Shown here: positions 31,968 to 40,561 of the stretch, piece after piece
How positions within the stretch are numbered: position 1 is the stretch's first letter
How the letters are laid out: each line of letters opens with the position of its first letter
Origin: Burkholderiales bacterium
Lineage (GTDB): Bacteria; Pseudomonadota; Gammaproteobacteria; Burkholderiales; Burkholderiaceae_C
Direction of reading: 5' to 3'
DNA: 64,000 bases
Assembly (NCBI GenBank): GCA_013044035.1
Contig: JABEVE010000053.1
Coordinates: forward strand, 19,166 to 83,165
Notes under the pieces: generated by a model
Told to the model about the DNA's origin: nothing
The model's input: the letters and a program-made list of their open reading frames with translations, nothing else
Database searches by the model: none
Program-made: the position numbers and the translations under genes

Positions 31968-33197
31968 TCATTCGAGGGAGGGGGACCGCACCACCAAAGC
32001 CGCATTGGTTCCGCCGAATCCTGCCGATAGGCTCATGGCATGTCGTACAGGCTGATTGCGTCTTGTCTCCGTGACATGCCGAATGCCGTTGCACTCTGGA
32101 TCGATGTCGGAAAGGTGTGCCGTCGCTGGGATGAATGAATGACGCAAAGCTAGGACACAAACCAGCATTTCCATTGCGCTGGCAGCTCCGAGCATGTGCG
32201 CATGCAAGGCTTTCGTGGCGCTCACAGGAACCGATTGCGCTGCCGTGCCGAGGACTTCCTTCAAGGCCGCCACTTCGATCGGATCTCCACCGCGCGTTGC
32301 CGTCGCATGTGCATTGATGTAGTCGAGTTCCTCGGCATTGATGCCGGCAGTACGAAGTGCCGAGCGCATCGCAGCCACCTGCCCGCGTTGGTGGGGTGAA
32401 CCGATGTGGTGGCCGTCGGAAGCAATGCCCCAGCCTGCAACATAGGCATGGATTGGGACGCGGCGTCGTAGGGCATGTTCGCGCGATTCCAGCACGAAAA
32501 ACACGCTTCCCTCCCCCAAGACCAGCCCTGTGCGCTGGCGCGAAAATGGTCGACAACTTTGAGATGGAACGGCGTCGACCTCGGCTAGCGCGCGAAGCCC
32601 GTCCCATGCACCAAGAAATACAGGTGTCAGCGCAGCCTCCGCGCCTCCAGCAATTGCAATGTCGATTTCCCCGCTTCTGATGTGTCTACAGGCATCAGCA
32701 ATTGCAGATCCTGAGGACGAGCAAGCCGATGTATGACTTGCTGTTGGCCCATACACCTGTTGGCGAATAGAGATTTGTGCGGCTGCAGCGTTAGCCATAC
32801 AGCCCATGATCACATAGGGCTTGGCGGTTTTCTTCTCACCAGTGAAAAACTGACGTGTCCATTCCCATTCAGTTGCGCCACCGCCACGAACTGTCCCAAA
32901 AAAAACGCCAGCACGTTCGCCAAATGAGGAATAGTTCACGATTCCTGCGTTTTCCGTAGCTTGCTGGGCTGCCAAGATCGCCAACTGGGTCGTACGATCC
33001 AGAAAAGGCAACTCGATGCGCGTGAAGGAGTCACTGAACTGTGCATCAACGGGTGCCATCGGGAATGATCTCGACAAGGCTTGAGATTCAAACGCCCTGA
33101 CGCCTGACCGCGAAGTGAGCAGACTTTCCAAGACGGTCGCCTCGGTCATCCCGATCGGAGAGATGACGCCGATGCCAGTGATTGCGATCTCAATCAT
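31968..33197 (-). CDS. FabF-like beta-ketoacyl-ACP synthase
   Basis: 409 aa; SHTSACSSSGSAIADA (active-site Cys), NAHATATRGGD (His), SATKALHAHMLGAA (Lys/His), SAGFGGTNAALV. Confidence 0.9.
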   Translation of the reverse strand: MIEIAITGIGVISPIGMTEATVLESLLTSRSGVRAFESQALSRSFPMAPVDAQFSDSFTRIELPFLDRTTQLAILAAQQATENAGIVNYSSFGERAGVFFGTVRGGGATEWEWTRQFFTGEKKTAKPYVIMGCMANAAAAQISIRQQVYGPTASHTSACSSSGSAIADACRHIRSGEIDIAIAGGAEAALTPVFLGAWDGLRALAEVDAVPSQSCRPFSRQRTGLVLGEGSVFFVLESREHALRRRVPIHAYVAGWGIASDGHHIGSPHQRGQVAAMRSALRTAGINAEELDYINAHATATRGGDPIEVAALKEVLGTAAQSVPVSATKALHAHMLGAASAMEMLVCVLALRHSFIPATAHLSDIDPECNGIRHVTETRRNQPVRHAMSLSAGFGGTNAALVVRSPSLE

Positions 33198-33456
33198 GAC
33201 CGCCCGCTTGCATGTTTTGAATCACCATGTCGGCAACGTCGCGTAATGTTGGATTTTTGGGCAGATCAATGTTATTTAAATTCTGACCGATGACATCCTC
33301 CAGACTCATGATGACATCGAGAATGCCCATGGAATCCAAGCCCAAGTCCCCAATTGGCATGGTGTCTGGCTTGTCAGATAAATCAATGTTGAACGTCGAT
33401 AAAACTATGTGCTTGATTTCCTTGATGACTTCTGACTCATCCCAAATCTGATTCAT
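33190..33456 (-). CDS. Acyl carrier protein
   Basis: 88 aa; phosphopantetheine site DLGLDSMGILDVIMSLED; 8-nt overlap with ketosynthase start. Confidence 0.85.
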   Translation of the reverse strand: MNQIWDESEVIKEIKHIVLSTFNIDLSDKPDTMPIGDLGLDSMGILDVIMSLEDVIGQNLNNIDLPKNPTLRDVADMVIQNMQAGGHD

Positions 33457-33575
33457 AATTTTCTTTGTCTGTTGAATTTATTGAAAATAAAAGACCATGC
33501 ACTAACCCTTTGCGGTCATTGTTTTTAAGTAATTTACTGCAAAAATATTTTAATTTTTAATCTGCGACGTGAAGG

Positions 33576-33592
33576 ACGATATTTTTTATCGT
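33576..33592. promoter_or_regulatory. Inverted repeat in divergent acp/rpfG intergenic region
   Basis: ACGATA-TTTTT-TATCGT perfect 6-bp arms in a very AT-rich 150-bp spacer. Confidence 0.4.
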
Positions 33593-33606
33593 GATGAATT
33601 TTTAAA

Positions 33607-34674
33607 ATGAAGACTGTTAACGGTGGTAACTGGAAGATTCCGCCTACGATCATGATCGTCGATGATCAGGCGACGAATTGTCATTTATTGGCCGAGATCT
33701 CGCGTAGTATCTGTCAGCAGGCAAATATTACGTCATTCGAAGACCCAGTGGTTGCTCTTACATATGCCAATAATCATGCCGTTGACCTCATATTAACCGA
33801 TTATCGCATGCCCCGAATGAACGGGGTGATGCTGATCAAAGCCCTCAGGTCCATGGATCACCTGGCAGAGCCGCCCATCATCTGTATCACGGCAGTCGAC
33901 GATTTGGCTGTGCGGTACGAGGCCTTGGATGCTGGCGCCAACGACTATCTTAGCCATCCATTGGACTACCGCGAATGTGCCGCCCGATGCCGCAACCTCC
34001 TCAACCTGCGCCGCTTTCAGCTCGCCACTCTTCGGCATGCCGATGAGTTGGAGCGCAGGGTTGAGCAGGTCATCCAAGATCTGCAAAAGGAAAAAATGGA
34101 AACGCTGTTCCGGCTTGCCAAGGTGGCCGAGCAGCGTGACACCGATACGGGAGCGCATCTCAGCCGCATCGGCCGTTACTCGGCGTTACTGTCCCGCCGC
34201 TTGGGGTGCAGCGAGGCGTACACGGCTGTTTTGGAGATGGCTGCACCACTCCACGACATCGGGAAGGTTGCCATACCCGATCAAATTTTGCTGGCAAAAC
34301 GCAGCTTGACACCGGACGAGTGGACTGTCATGAAGACCCACACCGTAATTGGCCATGGCATGCTGTCCGGCGGGCATACAGAACACATGAAAGTCGCTGC
34401 CGAGATCGCACGTTCACACCACGAGAAATTTGATGGCAGCGGATATCCAGATGGGCTTTCTGGACAAGACATCCCGCTTTCGGCTCGAATCTTGGCCGTG
34501 GTTGATGTGTACGACGCGCTGACCTCCCGGCGGCCGTACAAAGAGGCTTGGACACACGAGAAGGCGCAGCACTACATGCGCCAACAAGCCGGTATGCATA
34601 TGGACCCGGAATTGGTCAATGTCTTTTTGGCTGATCTGCCAGGGTTAGCTGCAATCAGCGAAAATTTTGTTTAA
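33607..34674 (+). CDS. rpfG: RpfG-like response regulator with HD-GYP domain
   Basis: 355 aa; receiver (IVDDQATNC, LILTDYRMPRMNG) plus HD-GYP (PLHDIGKVAIPDQIL, ARSHHEKFDGSGYPDGLSGQDIPLSARILAVVDVYDALTSRRPYK). Confidence 0.88.
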   Translation: MKTVNGGNWKIPPTIMIVDDQATNCHLLAEISRSICQQANITSFEDPVVALTYANNHAVDLILTDYRMPRMNGVMLIKALRSMDHLAEPPIICITAVDDLAVRYEALDAGANDYLSHPLDYRECAARCRNLLNLRRFQLATLRHADELERRVEQVIQDLQKEKMETLFRLAKVAEQRDTDTGAHLSRIGRYSALLSRRLGCSEAYTAVLEMAAPLHDIGKVAIPDQILLAKRSLTPDEWTVMKTHTVIGHGMLSGGHTEHMKVAAEIARSHHEKFDGSGYPDGLSGQDIPLSARILAVVDVYDALTSRRPYKEAWTHEKAQHYMRQQAGMHMDPELVNVFLADLPGLAAISENFV

Positions 34675-34745
34675 CGTTCGACCGATCAACTTCTCCTCAA
34701 ACCCCAGTCTTGACTGGCATGGCCACAGGGTATAGGAAGACCATT

Positions 34746-36902
34746 ATGGAAAAGCCAAGCATCTTTGATTATGCAACCGCGCTGAAGGGACAGGCAAAAT
34801 TGCGCATGTGGCTAGCGAGCATATGCATTGCGATTTGGCTCTGTGTAATTTTAGTTATGAAGCCTGCTTCGATTTTTGTATTTATGGTGGCATTTGTTCA
34901 CCTGAGTTATGCCGTGACGCTCTATGCTATGACGCATCGAGGTAGAAATATTTGGCCCAAATGGCTCGGTTATCTTACGGCTGTACTCGATCCGTTGATC
35001 CTGACGGCTTGGGTCATTGTGATGGGCCAAACAGCTGTACTTGTAATTCCTCTGTTTATTTTTACGTCGATTGGCTACGGTATGCGAACCGGCAACAAGG
35101 CGATCATGCGAACCGCACAAGGCGTTGCCCTCGCTGGACTTGCGATGGCGCCCCTTTTCTCATCTTACTGGCAAGAGCATATGTTGTTTTGGGCTTCCAG
35201 TTTGATTTCAATTTTAATGATTCCCGGTTATGTTGCTGTCTTGATGGACAATCTCAACCAGGCGCTCATTTTTGCTGAGCATGAGAGCCGCGCGAAATCT
35301 GATTTACTTGCCAGGGTCAGTCATGAATTGCGAACGCCACTGGGTGGAATCTCCAATGCCGCGGAACTGTTGCAAGCTGAGGCAAGCACCGAGAGACCCA
35401 AGCGACTGGCCACCACAATACTGACGCTGAGCGGCCACTTGCTCTCCGATATCAACGATTTGCTGGATCAAAGCAAGCTGACGTTGACCAAGATGCAGCT
35501 GAAAACAAACCCTATCCAGCTTGCGGATCAAGTCGATGTAGTCAGGGCCGCAGTGGAGGCGAATGCCAGAAAAAAGGGGATTGGCTTTTCAAGTGTGATC
35601 GACCCGAGAATTGTCGACCAAGTTGTTGGTGACACGCATTGGCTGGCGCGTTTGTTGATTAACTTGGTGAGCAATTCAGTCAAATACACTGAATATGGAT
35701 CGGTGGCTTTGAATATTGCGCTCTTGCGTGAATCGCCTTCGGACTATCTCCTGCGATTTAGTGTCAAAGACTCGGGAGTTGGAATTCCTAAAGAATATCA
35801 GGATAAAATTTTTGATCCCTTTGTACAACTCAACGCGAAGAACCTGCAACAGCCTGAGGGCACAGGCCTGGGACTGGCGATCAGCAGGCAGGTTGTCGAG
35901 TTGATGGGCGGGACGCTGCGGGTCAGTAGTGATGTCGGTGTCGGTAGCACATTCTGGTTCGACCTTCGCATGCCTCGCGTCCGTGCGAATCAGGATGAAG
36001 TCGAAATCGCGGGCCGTTTTATTGCATTGAATCGGCAGAATCTGCAGGAGCGGCGACGCATCCTGATCGTTGACGACAACGAGACCAACCGCTATTTGCT
36101 GCAAGAATTATTGCAAAAGGAAGGCCACTCCGTGATCCTGGCCGAAAGCGGCGCGCAGGCACTGGATATTCTTGCAGGCGCGGACAGCTTTGATTTACTT
36201 TTGCTTGACTATAACCTCGGTGACATCGACGGTAGCACAGTGTTGCAGACATACCGGTTTGGCTGCCGTAACCCTGCCCCGGCTTATTTCCTAACGGCTG
36301 ATGCGTCTGCATTAACGGTTTCACGACTGAAAAATACAGGTGCGATGGGGGTCCTCACAAAACCAGTTCTCGCGCATGAATTGCGTGATGCGATCAATAA
36401 CTGCTGCCATCCGCGCGATGCTCAGCAGAAATTCTTGTCTCCGCAAACCGGCATTGGCCGCAATGATTCGACACCTGAATCTACTGTTTCACAGCATCTG
36501 CGTCCGATTCCAACGATTTACATCGACATGAAGGTGATCGATAAACTCAAGCAAATCGGTACGAGGCGCGATTTCGTCAAGGAATTGTTGGAGCGTGCCA
36601 GCACGGATATCAACCGCAACACCACGCGGATTCTTGACGCTTTGGCGTCCGGTGATCACAGTGACGTGCACGACGCCGCACATGCACTGAAGGGCGTTTG
36701 CATGGAAGCCGGTGCGATGCGTTTGATGAACCTGGCCATAGGCATCATGCGTACTGATGGGACAATTCTGGACGAGCAAAGGCAAAGACTGGTACAAGAT
36801 TTGAGTGAATCGAGTGCGAAAACCAGAGAGGCCTTGCGTGAGGTGATTGCAGAAACGGCGCGCCTTGATGGGACTGCCTATCCGGATGTCGAATATGGGT
36901 GA
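34746..36902 (+). CDS. rpfC: RpfC-like hybrid sensor histidine kinase
   Basis: 718 aa from MEKPSIF; multi-TM input region, SHELRTPLGGISNAAELL H-box, ATPase GTGLGLAISRQVVELMGG, receiver LLLLDYNLGDIDG, C-terminal HPt HDAAHALKGVCMEAG. Confidence 0.85.
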   Translation: MEKPSIFDYATALKGQAKLRMWLASICIAIWLCVILVMKPASIFVFMVAFVHLSYAVTLYAMTHRGRNIWPKWLGYLTAVLDPLILTAWVIVMGQTAVLVIPLFIFTSIGYGMRTGNKAIMRTAQGVALAGLAMAPLFSSYWQEHMLFWASSLISILMIPGYVAVLMDNLNQALIFAEHESRAKSDLLARVSHELRTPLGGISNAAELLQAEASTERPKRLATTILTLSGHLLSDINDLLDQSKLTLTKMQLKTNPIQLADQVDVVRAAVEANARKKGIGFSSVIDPRIVDQVVGDTHWLARLLINLVSNSVKYTEYGSVALNIALLRESPSDYLLRFSVKDSGVGIPKEYQDKIFDPFVQLNAKNLQQPEGTGLGLAISRQVVELMGGTLRVSSDVGVGSTFWFDLRMPRVRANQDEVEIAGRFIALNRQNLQERRRILIVDDNETNRYLLQELLQKEGHSVILAESGAQALDILAGADSFDLLLLDYNLGDIDGSTVLQTYRFGCRNPAPAYFLTADASALTVSRLKNTGAMGVLTKPVLAHELRDAINNCCHPRDAQQKFLSPQTGIGRNDSTPESTVSQHLRPIPTIYIDMKVIDKLKQIGTRRDFVKELLERASTDINRNTTRILDALASGDHSDVHDAAHALKGVCMEAGAMRLMNLAIGIMRTDGTILDEQRQRLVQDLSESSAKTREALREVIAETARLDGTAYPDVEYG

Positions 36903-37029
36903 TGGCTGGTGCAGTCTCATGGCATGCACCAATGCCGTGGTTCTTCAAAAATGGCTAGCCTCTGCTGCTTTGTCACGGCCAGGTTTGCATGCGATTCGTG
37001 AAATCCGCTGGATCCCGTTTCGCGTGCCG

Positions 37030-37905
37030 TCAGCACAGCGTGGTGCGGATCGCTTGGAATAATGCCTTGGGAGCCTCCTCAGGTATGTAGTGTCCGCAAT
37101 CCAGGGCGTGGCCGCTGACTTGCTCGGCAACTTGACTCCATTCACGCAAAGGGTCGAACAAGCGCCCGACGATGCCTTTGCTGCCCCACAACACGCCCAA
37201 GGGACAGGTGATGCGGCGGCCTTGCAGACGGTCCTGTCGATCGTGCTCCAGATCGATGGTCGCCGAGGCCCGGTAATCCTCGCACATCGCGTGGACAGCG
37301 CCCTCGCTGCGCAGGGCAGACCGATAGGCGTCCTGTGCTTCAGATGTGAAAGGCGCCATGCCGGCCGAACGATTACCCATCACGGCATCGATGTATGCAT
37401 CGGGGTCGCGGCTGATCAATGTTTCTGGAAACGGCGATGGCTGGATCAGAAAAAACCAGTGGAAATAGGCGGTTGCGAATGCCCGGTTGGTTTGCTCATA
37501 CATCGCCAGGGTCGGAGCAATGTCGAGCAAGATGGCTTTGCGTACCGCGGCAGGTGAGTCCATGCACAGGCGGTGCGCAACGCGAGCGCCTCGGTCATGG
37601 GCGCAGACGAAGAACGACTCGAACCCCAGGCTTTGCATGACCGTAACCTGATCCGCTGCCATGGCGCGTTTGCTGTAGGTGCTGTGATCGGCTTGTCCCG
37701 TTGGCTTCGAGGACGCACCGTAGCCGCGCAAATCCGTTGCAACGACGGTGTAGTGCGCCGCCAGTTCGTCGGCGATCTTGTGCCAGATCATGTGGGTCTG
37801 GGGATGGCCATGCAGCAACAATAGGGGAGGCCCGCTGCCACCCATACGGCCTGCGATCTTGACGCTGCCAGCCTGAATGCAAATCGGGTGGAAATTTTTG
37901 AACAT
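37030..37905 (-). CDS. Alpha/beta-hydrolase, haloacetate (fluoroacetate) dehalogenase-like
   Basis: LLLLHGHPQTHMIWHKIADELAAHYTVVATDLRGYGASSKP; CAHDRGARVAHRL (Asp nucleophile, two Arg), YFHWFFLIQP (His-Trp), MCEDYRA, catalytic His in DCGHYIPEEAP. Confidence 0.78.
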   Translation of the reverse strand: MFKNFHPICIQAGSVKIAGRMGGSGPPLLLLHGHPQTHMIWHKIADELAAHYTVVATDLRGYGASSKPTGQADHSTYSKRAMAADQVTVMQSLGFESFFVCAHDRGARVAHRLCMDSPAAVRKAILLDIAPTLAMYEQTNRAFATAYFHWFFLIQPSPFPETLISRDPDAYIDAVMGNRSAGMAPFTSEAQDAYRSALRSEGAVHAMCEDYRASATIDLEHDRQDRLQGRRITCPLGVLWGSKGIVGRLFDPLREWSQVAEQVSGHALDCGHYIPEEAPKALFQAIRTTLC

Positions 37906-38686
37906 GCGCTGCTCCTTGTTCGAGCGGTGAAGTTGCCGATTGGGGTCGAGGTCCTGTTCACGCCGTGCTCCTATCCGCACGCTGGGCAAGGCGGGTGTGG
38001 AACCCGTGTGAACGGGGCCAATTCAGTGACTCGGGATCTTCTGGGTTTGATGACGTCCTGGCTGTCGGTCAAAACAAAGAGGGTGACACGATCGGCATCG
38101 CGCCTGGGAGCAGACCGATGTGCCTGTAGTCTGTCCGGCAACGATCCCCAACGTCGAACCCGTTCATTGCCACCGCGTCAGTCTGAGCATAGCCGGATGA
38201 TGGCGCAATCGACGGGTTTGCCCTCCATGGGCCGACACCTCGATGCTGAGCGATGCCGCCCACTCCGGCTCGAACCTGGCTTCCTGATCCGGGTCGTCAT
38301 GTCTGGTTGTTCGCGACGGGGCAAGGCGGGTTGGACGGTTGTGTCGAGGAGGCATGGCTTCACCCTGGATGGATTGGTCAGGTCGCTGTGCGAACTCGCG
38401 ATCTGGTTTGGTCCTGGCGCCCGCTTGTTTCGTTGGGATCTCGGCGCCGGCATGAACAGCAACGCCGAGCGGGTCTGCACGCACCATCGACTGGTTGAGG
38501 TGCAAGGCAAGGTGTGAGCACGCAGGGTATGGTGGGTGGGTGGCATGGCTATAATTTCGAAGCTTTGGGCTATGCTGCTTCAGGCATGAACACGGGTTGC
38601 GTGCACACCCGACGCGTCCCAAACACAGCGTGCTTTCAACGCCATACAACAAGCCACGCGACATCAAGCGTTCGGAGAACCAATCA

Positions 38687-39850
38687 ATGCTGCCGTTGCA
38701 ACCCAAAGCGATTTTGGCCCTCGCCGACGGCACGGTCTTTCACGGTATTTCCATTGGCGCAGCCGGAGAAAGCACGGGTGAGGTGGTGTTCAACACGGCC
38801 ATCACCGGCTACCAGGAAATTCTCACCGACCCGAGTTATTGCCAGCAAATCGTCACGCTGACCTACCCGCATATCGGCAATGTCGGTGTGAACCAGGAGG
38901 ACGTGGAGGCTGCGAAAATCCATGCCGCTGGGCTGATCATCAAGGATCTGCCGCAAATCGACTCGAATTTTCGCAAAACCGAAGGCCTGGGCGATTATTT
39001 GCGGCGCACGGGTACGGTTGCCATCGCCGGCATCGATACGCGCAAACTCACCCGCTTGTTGCGCAGCAAAGGCGCGCAGAACGGTTGCCTCATGGCATGG
39101 CCCCTCGGCCAAGTCGTCGCCGCCGCCGATGTGGAGCATGCACTTGACAAGGCCCGCCGCTTCCATGGCCTGGCCGGGATGGATCTGGCCAAGGTTGTGA
39201 GCACGACCGAGCCCTATGCCTGGAGGCAAACTGCCTGGTCGCTCGACCAGGGTTATGGCGAGTCGGGCGGAACGGGCTTTCACGTTGTTGCCTACGATTT
39301 TGGCGTCAAGTTCAATATCTTGCGTTTGCTGGCTTCGCGTGGCTGCCGTGTGACGGTGGTGCCGGCGCAGACCTCTGCCGAAGTGGTGCTGTCCATGCGG
39401 CCCGACGGTGTGTTCCTGTCGAATGGGCCGGGCGATCCCGAGCCCTGTGACTACGCTATTGCGGCGGCGCGCAGTTTGATCGAGCATAGCGTGCCCACGT
39501 TCGGGATTTGCCTGGGTCACCAGATCATGGCATTGGCAGCAGGCGCGCGGACTTTCAAGATGAAATTCGGTCATCATGGGGCCAACCATCCCGTGAAAAA
39601 CCTCGACACCGGGCGCGTGAGCATCACCAGTCAGAATCACGGCTTCGCTGTCGATGCCGAAACACTGCCGCGGCATGTGCGCACCACCCATGTCTCCTTG
39701 TTCGACGGCACCTTGCAGGGTTTCGAGTTCCGCGACAAACCTGCTTTTTGTTTCCAGGGACACCCCGAAGCCAGCCCAGGCCCTCATGAAATTGGCGAAT
39801 TGTTCGACCGCTTCGTCGGCTTGATGCAGCGTCAACGGGCCGCAGCCTGA
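38687..39850 (+). CDS. carA: Carbamoyl-phosphate synthase small subunit
   Basis: [51 protein letters not shown]; GATase motif [15 protein letters not shown]. Confidence 0.97.
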   Translation: MLPLQPKAILALADGTVFHGISIGAAGESTGEVVFNTAITGYQEILTDPSYCQQIVTLTYPHIGNVGVNQEDVEAAKIHAAGLIIKDLPQIDSNFRKTEGLGDYLRRTGTVAIAGIDTRKLTRLLRSKGAQNGCLMAWPLGQVVAAADVEHALDKARRFHGLAGMDLAKVVSTTEPYAWRQTAWSLDQGYGESGGTGFHVVAYDFGVKFNILRLLASRGCRVTVVPAQTSAEVVLSMRPDGVFLSNGPGDPEPCDYAIAAARSLIEHSVPTFGICLGHQIMALAAGARTFKMKFGHHGANHPVKNLDTGRVSITSQNHGFAVDAETLPRHVRTTHVSLFDGTLQGFEFRDKPAFCFQGHPEASPGPHEIGELFDRFVGLMQRQRAAA

Positions 39851-39868
39851 GGCCCGGGCTCCGCCGTC

Positions 39869-40522
39869 ATGCATGATCTGTTCGGCATCACCGATCTCGG
39901 GCTGTATGTGCTCGGCGTGGTGTTCATCGTGCTGCTGCCGGGGCCGAACTCCTTGTACGTGCTCAGCGTGGCCGCGCAGCGCGGGGTGAGGCAGGGCTAT
40001 CTCGGGGCCTGTGGCATTTTCATCGGCGACACGGTGCTCATGGTGCTGGCCGCCGCGGGCCTGGCCAGTCTGCTCGAAGCGGTCGCCTGGCTGTTCGTCG
40101 TCGTCAAATTGCTCGGTGCGGCCTACCTCGCATGGATTGGTTTGAACATGCTGCGCGTCGCGTTGCGTCGCTACAGGCAGGCCGAAGCGCCTTTCGCGCC
40201 AACGGCGCGAGTCGATGCGGCGCATCCCTTGGGCAAGGCCTTGCTCATCAGCTTGCTCAACCCCAAGGCCATTTTCTTTTTCATATCGTTTTTCATTCAA
40301 TTCGTCGATCCGGCCTATGCCCATCCAGCGCTGTCCTTCCTCATTCTGGGGGGCATCGTGCAATTGTTCAGCCTGCTCTATCTGTCCACGCTGATCTTCG
40401 CCGGTTCGCGCCTGGCTGAGGCGTTCCGCCGCCGTCGCCGCCTGGCCGCTGGGCTGACCGGCGTGGTGGGCGCGGCATTCATGGCATTCAGCGCGCGGCT
40501 CGCTACGGCATCGATCAAGTGA
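39869..40522 (+). CDS. LysE/RhtB family amino-acid exporter
   Basis: 217 aa multi-TM; LLPGPNSLYVLSVAAQRGVRQGYLGACGIFIGD. Confidence 0.87.
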   Translation: MHDLFGITDLGLYVLGVVFIVLLPGPNSLYVLSVAAQRGVRQGYLGACGIFIGDTVLMVLAAAGLASLLEAVAWLFVVVKLLGAAYLAWIGLNMLRVALRRYRQAEAPFAPTARVDAAHPLGKALLISLLNPKAIFFFISFFIQFVDPAYAHPALSFLILGGIVQLFSLLYLSTLIFAGSRLAEAFRRRRRLAAGLTGVVGAAFMAFSARLATASIK

Positions 40523-40561
40523 CCCTCCCAATTTCTCCCAGCATTCCACCTGCATCGCCCC

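Noticed and set aside
37888-38517. 209-aa plus-strand ORF as possible transposase remnant
   Set aside because: No transposase motif or inverted repeats could be recognised.
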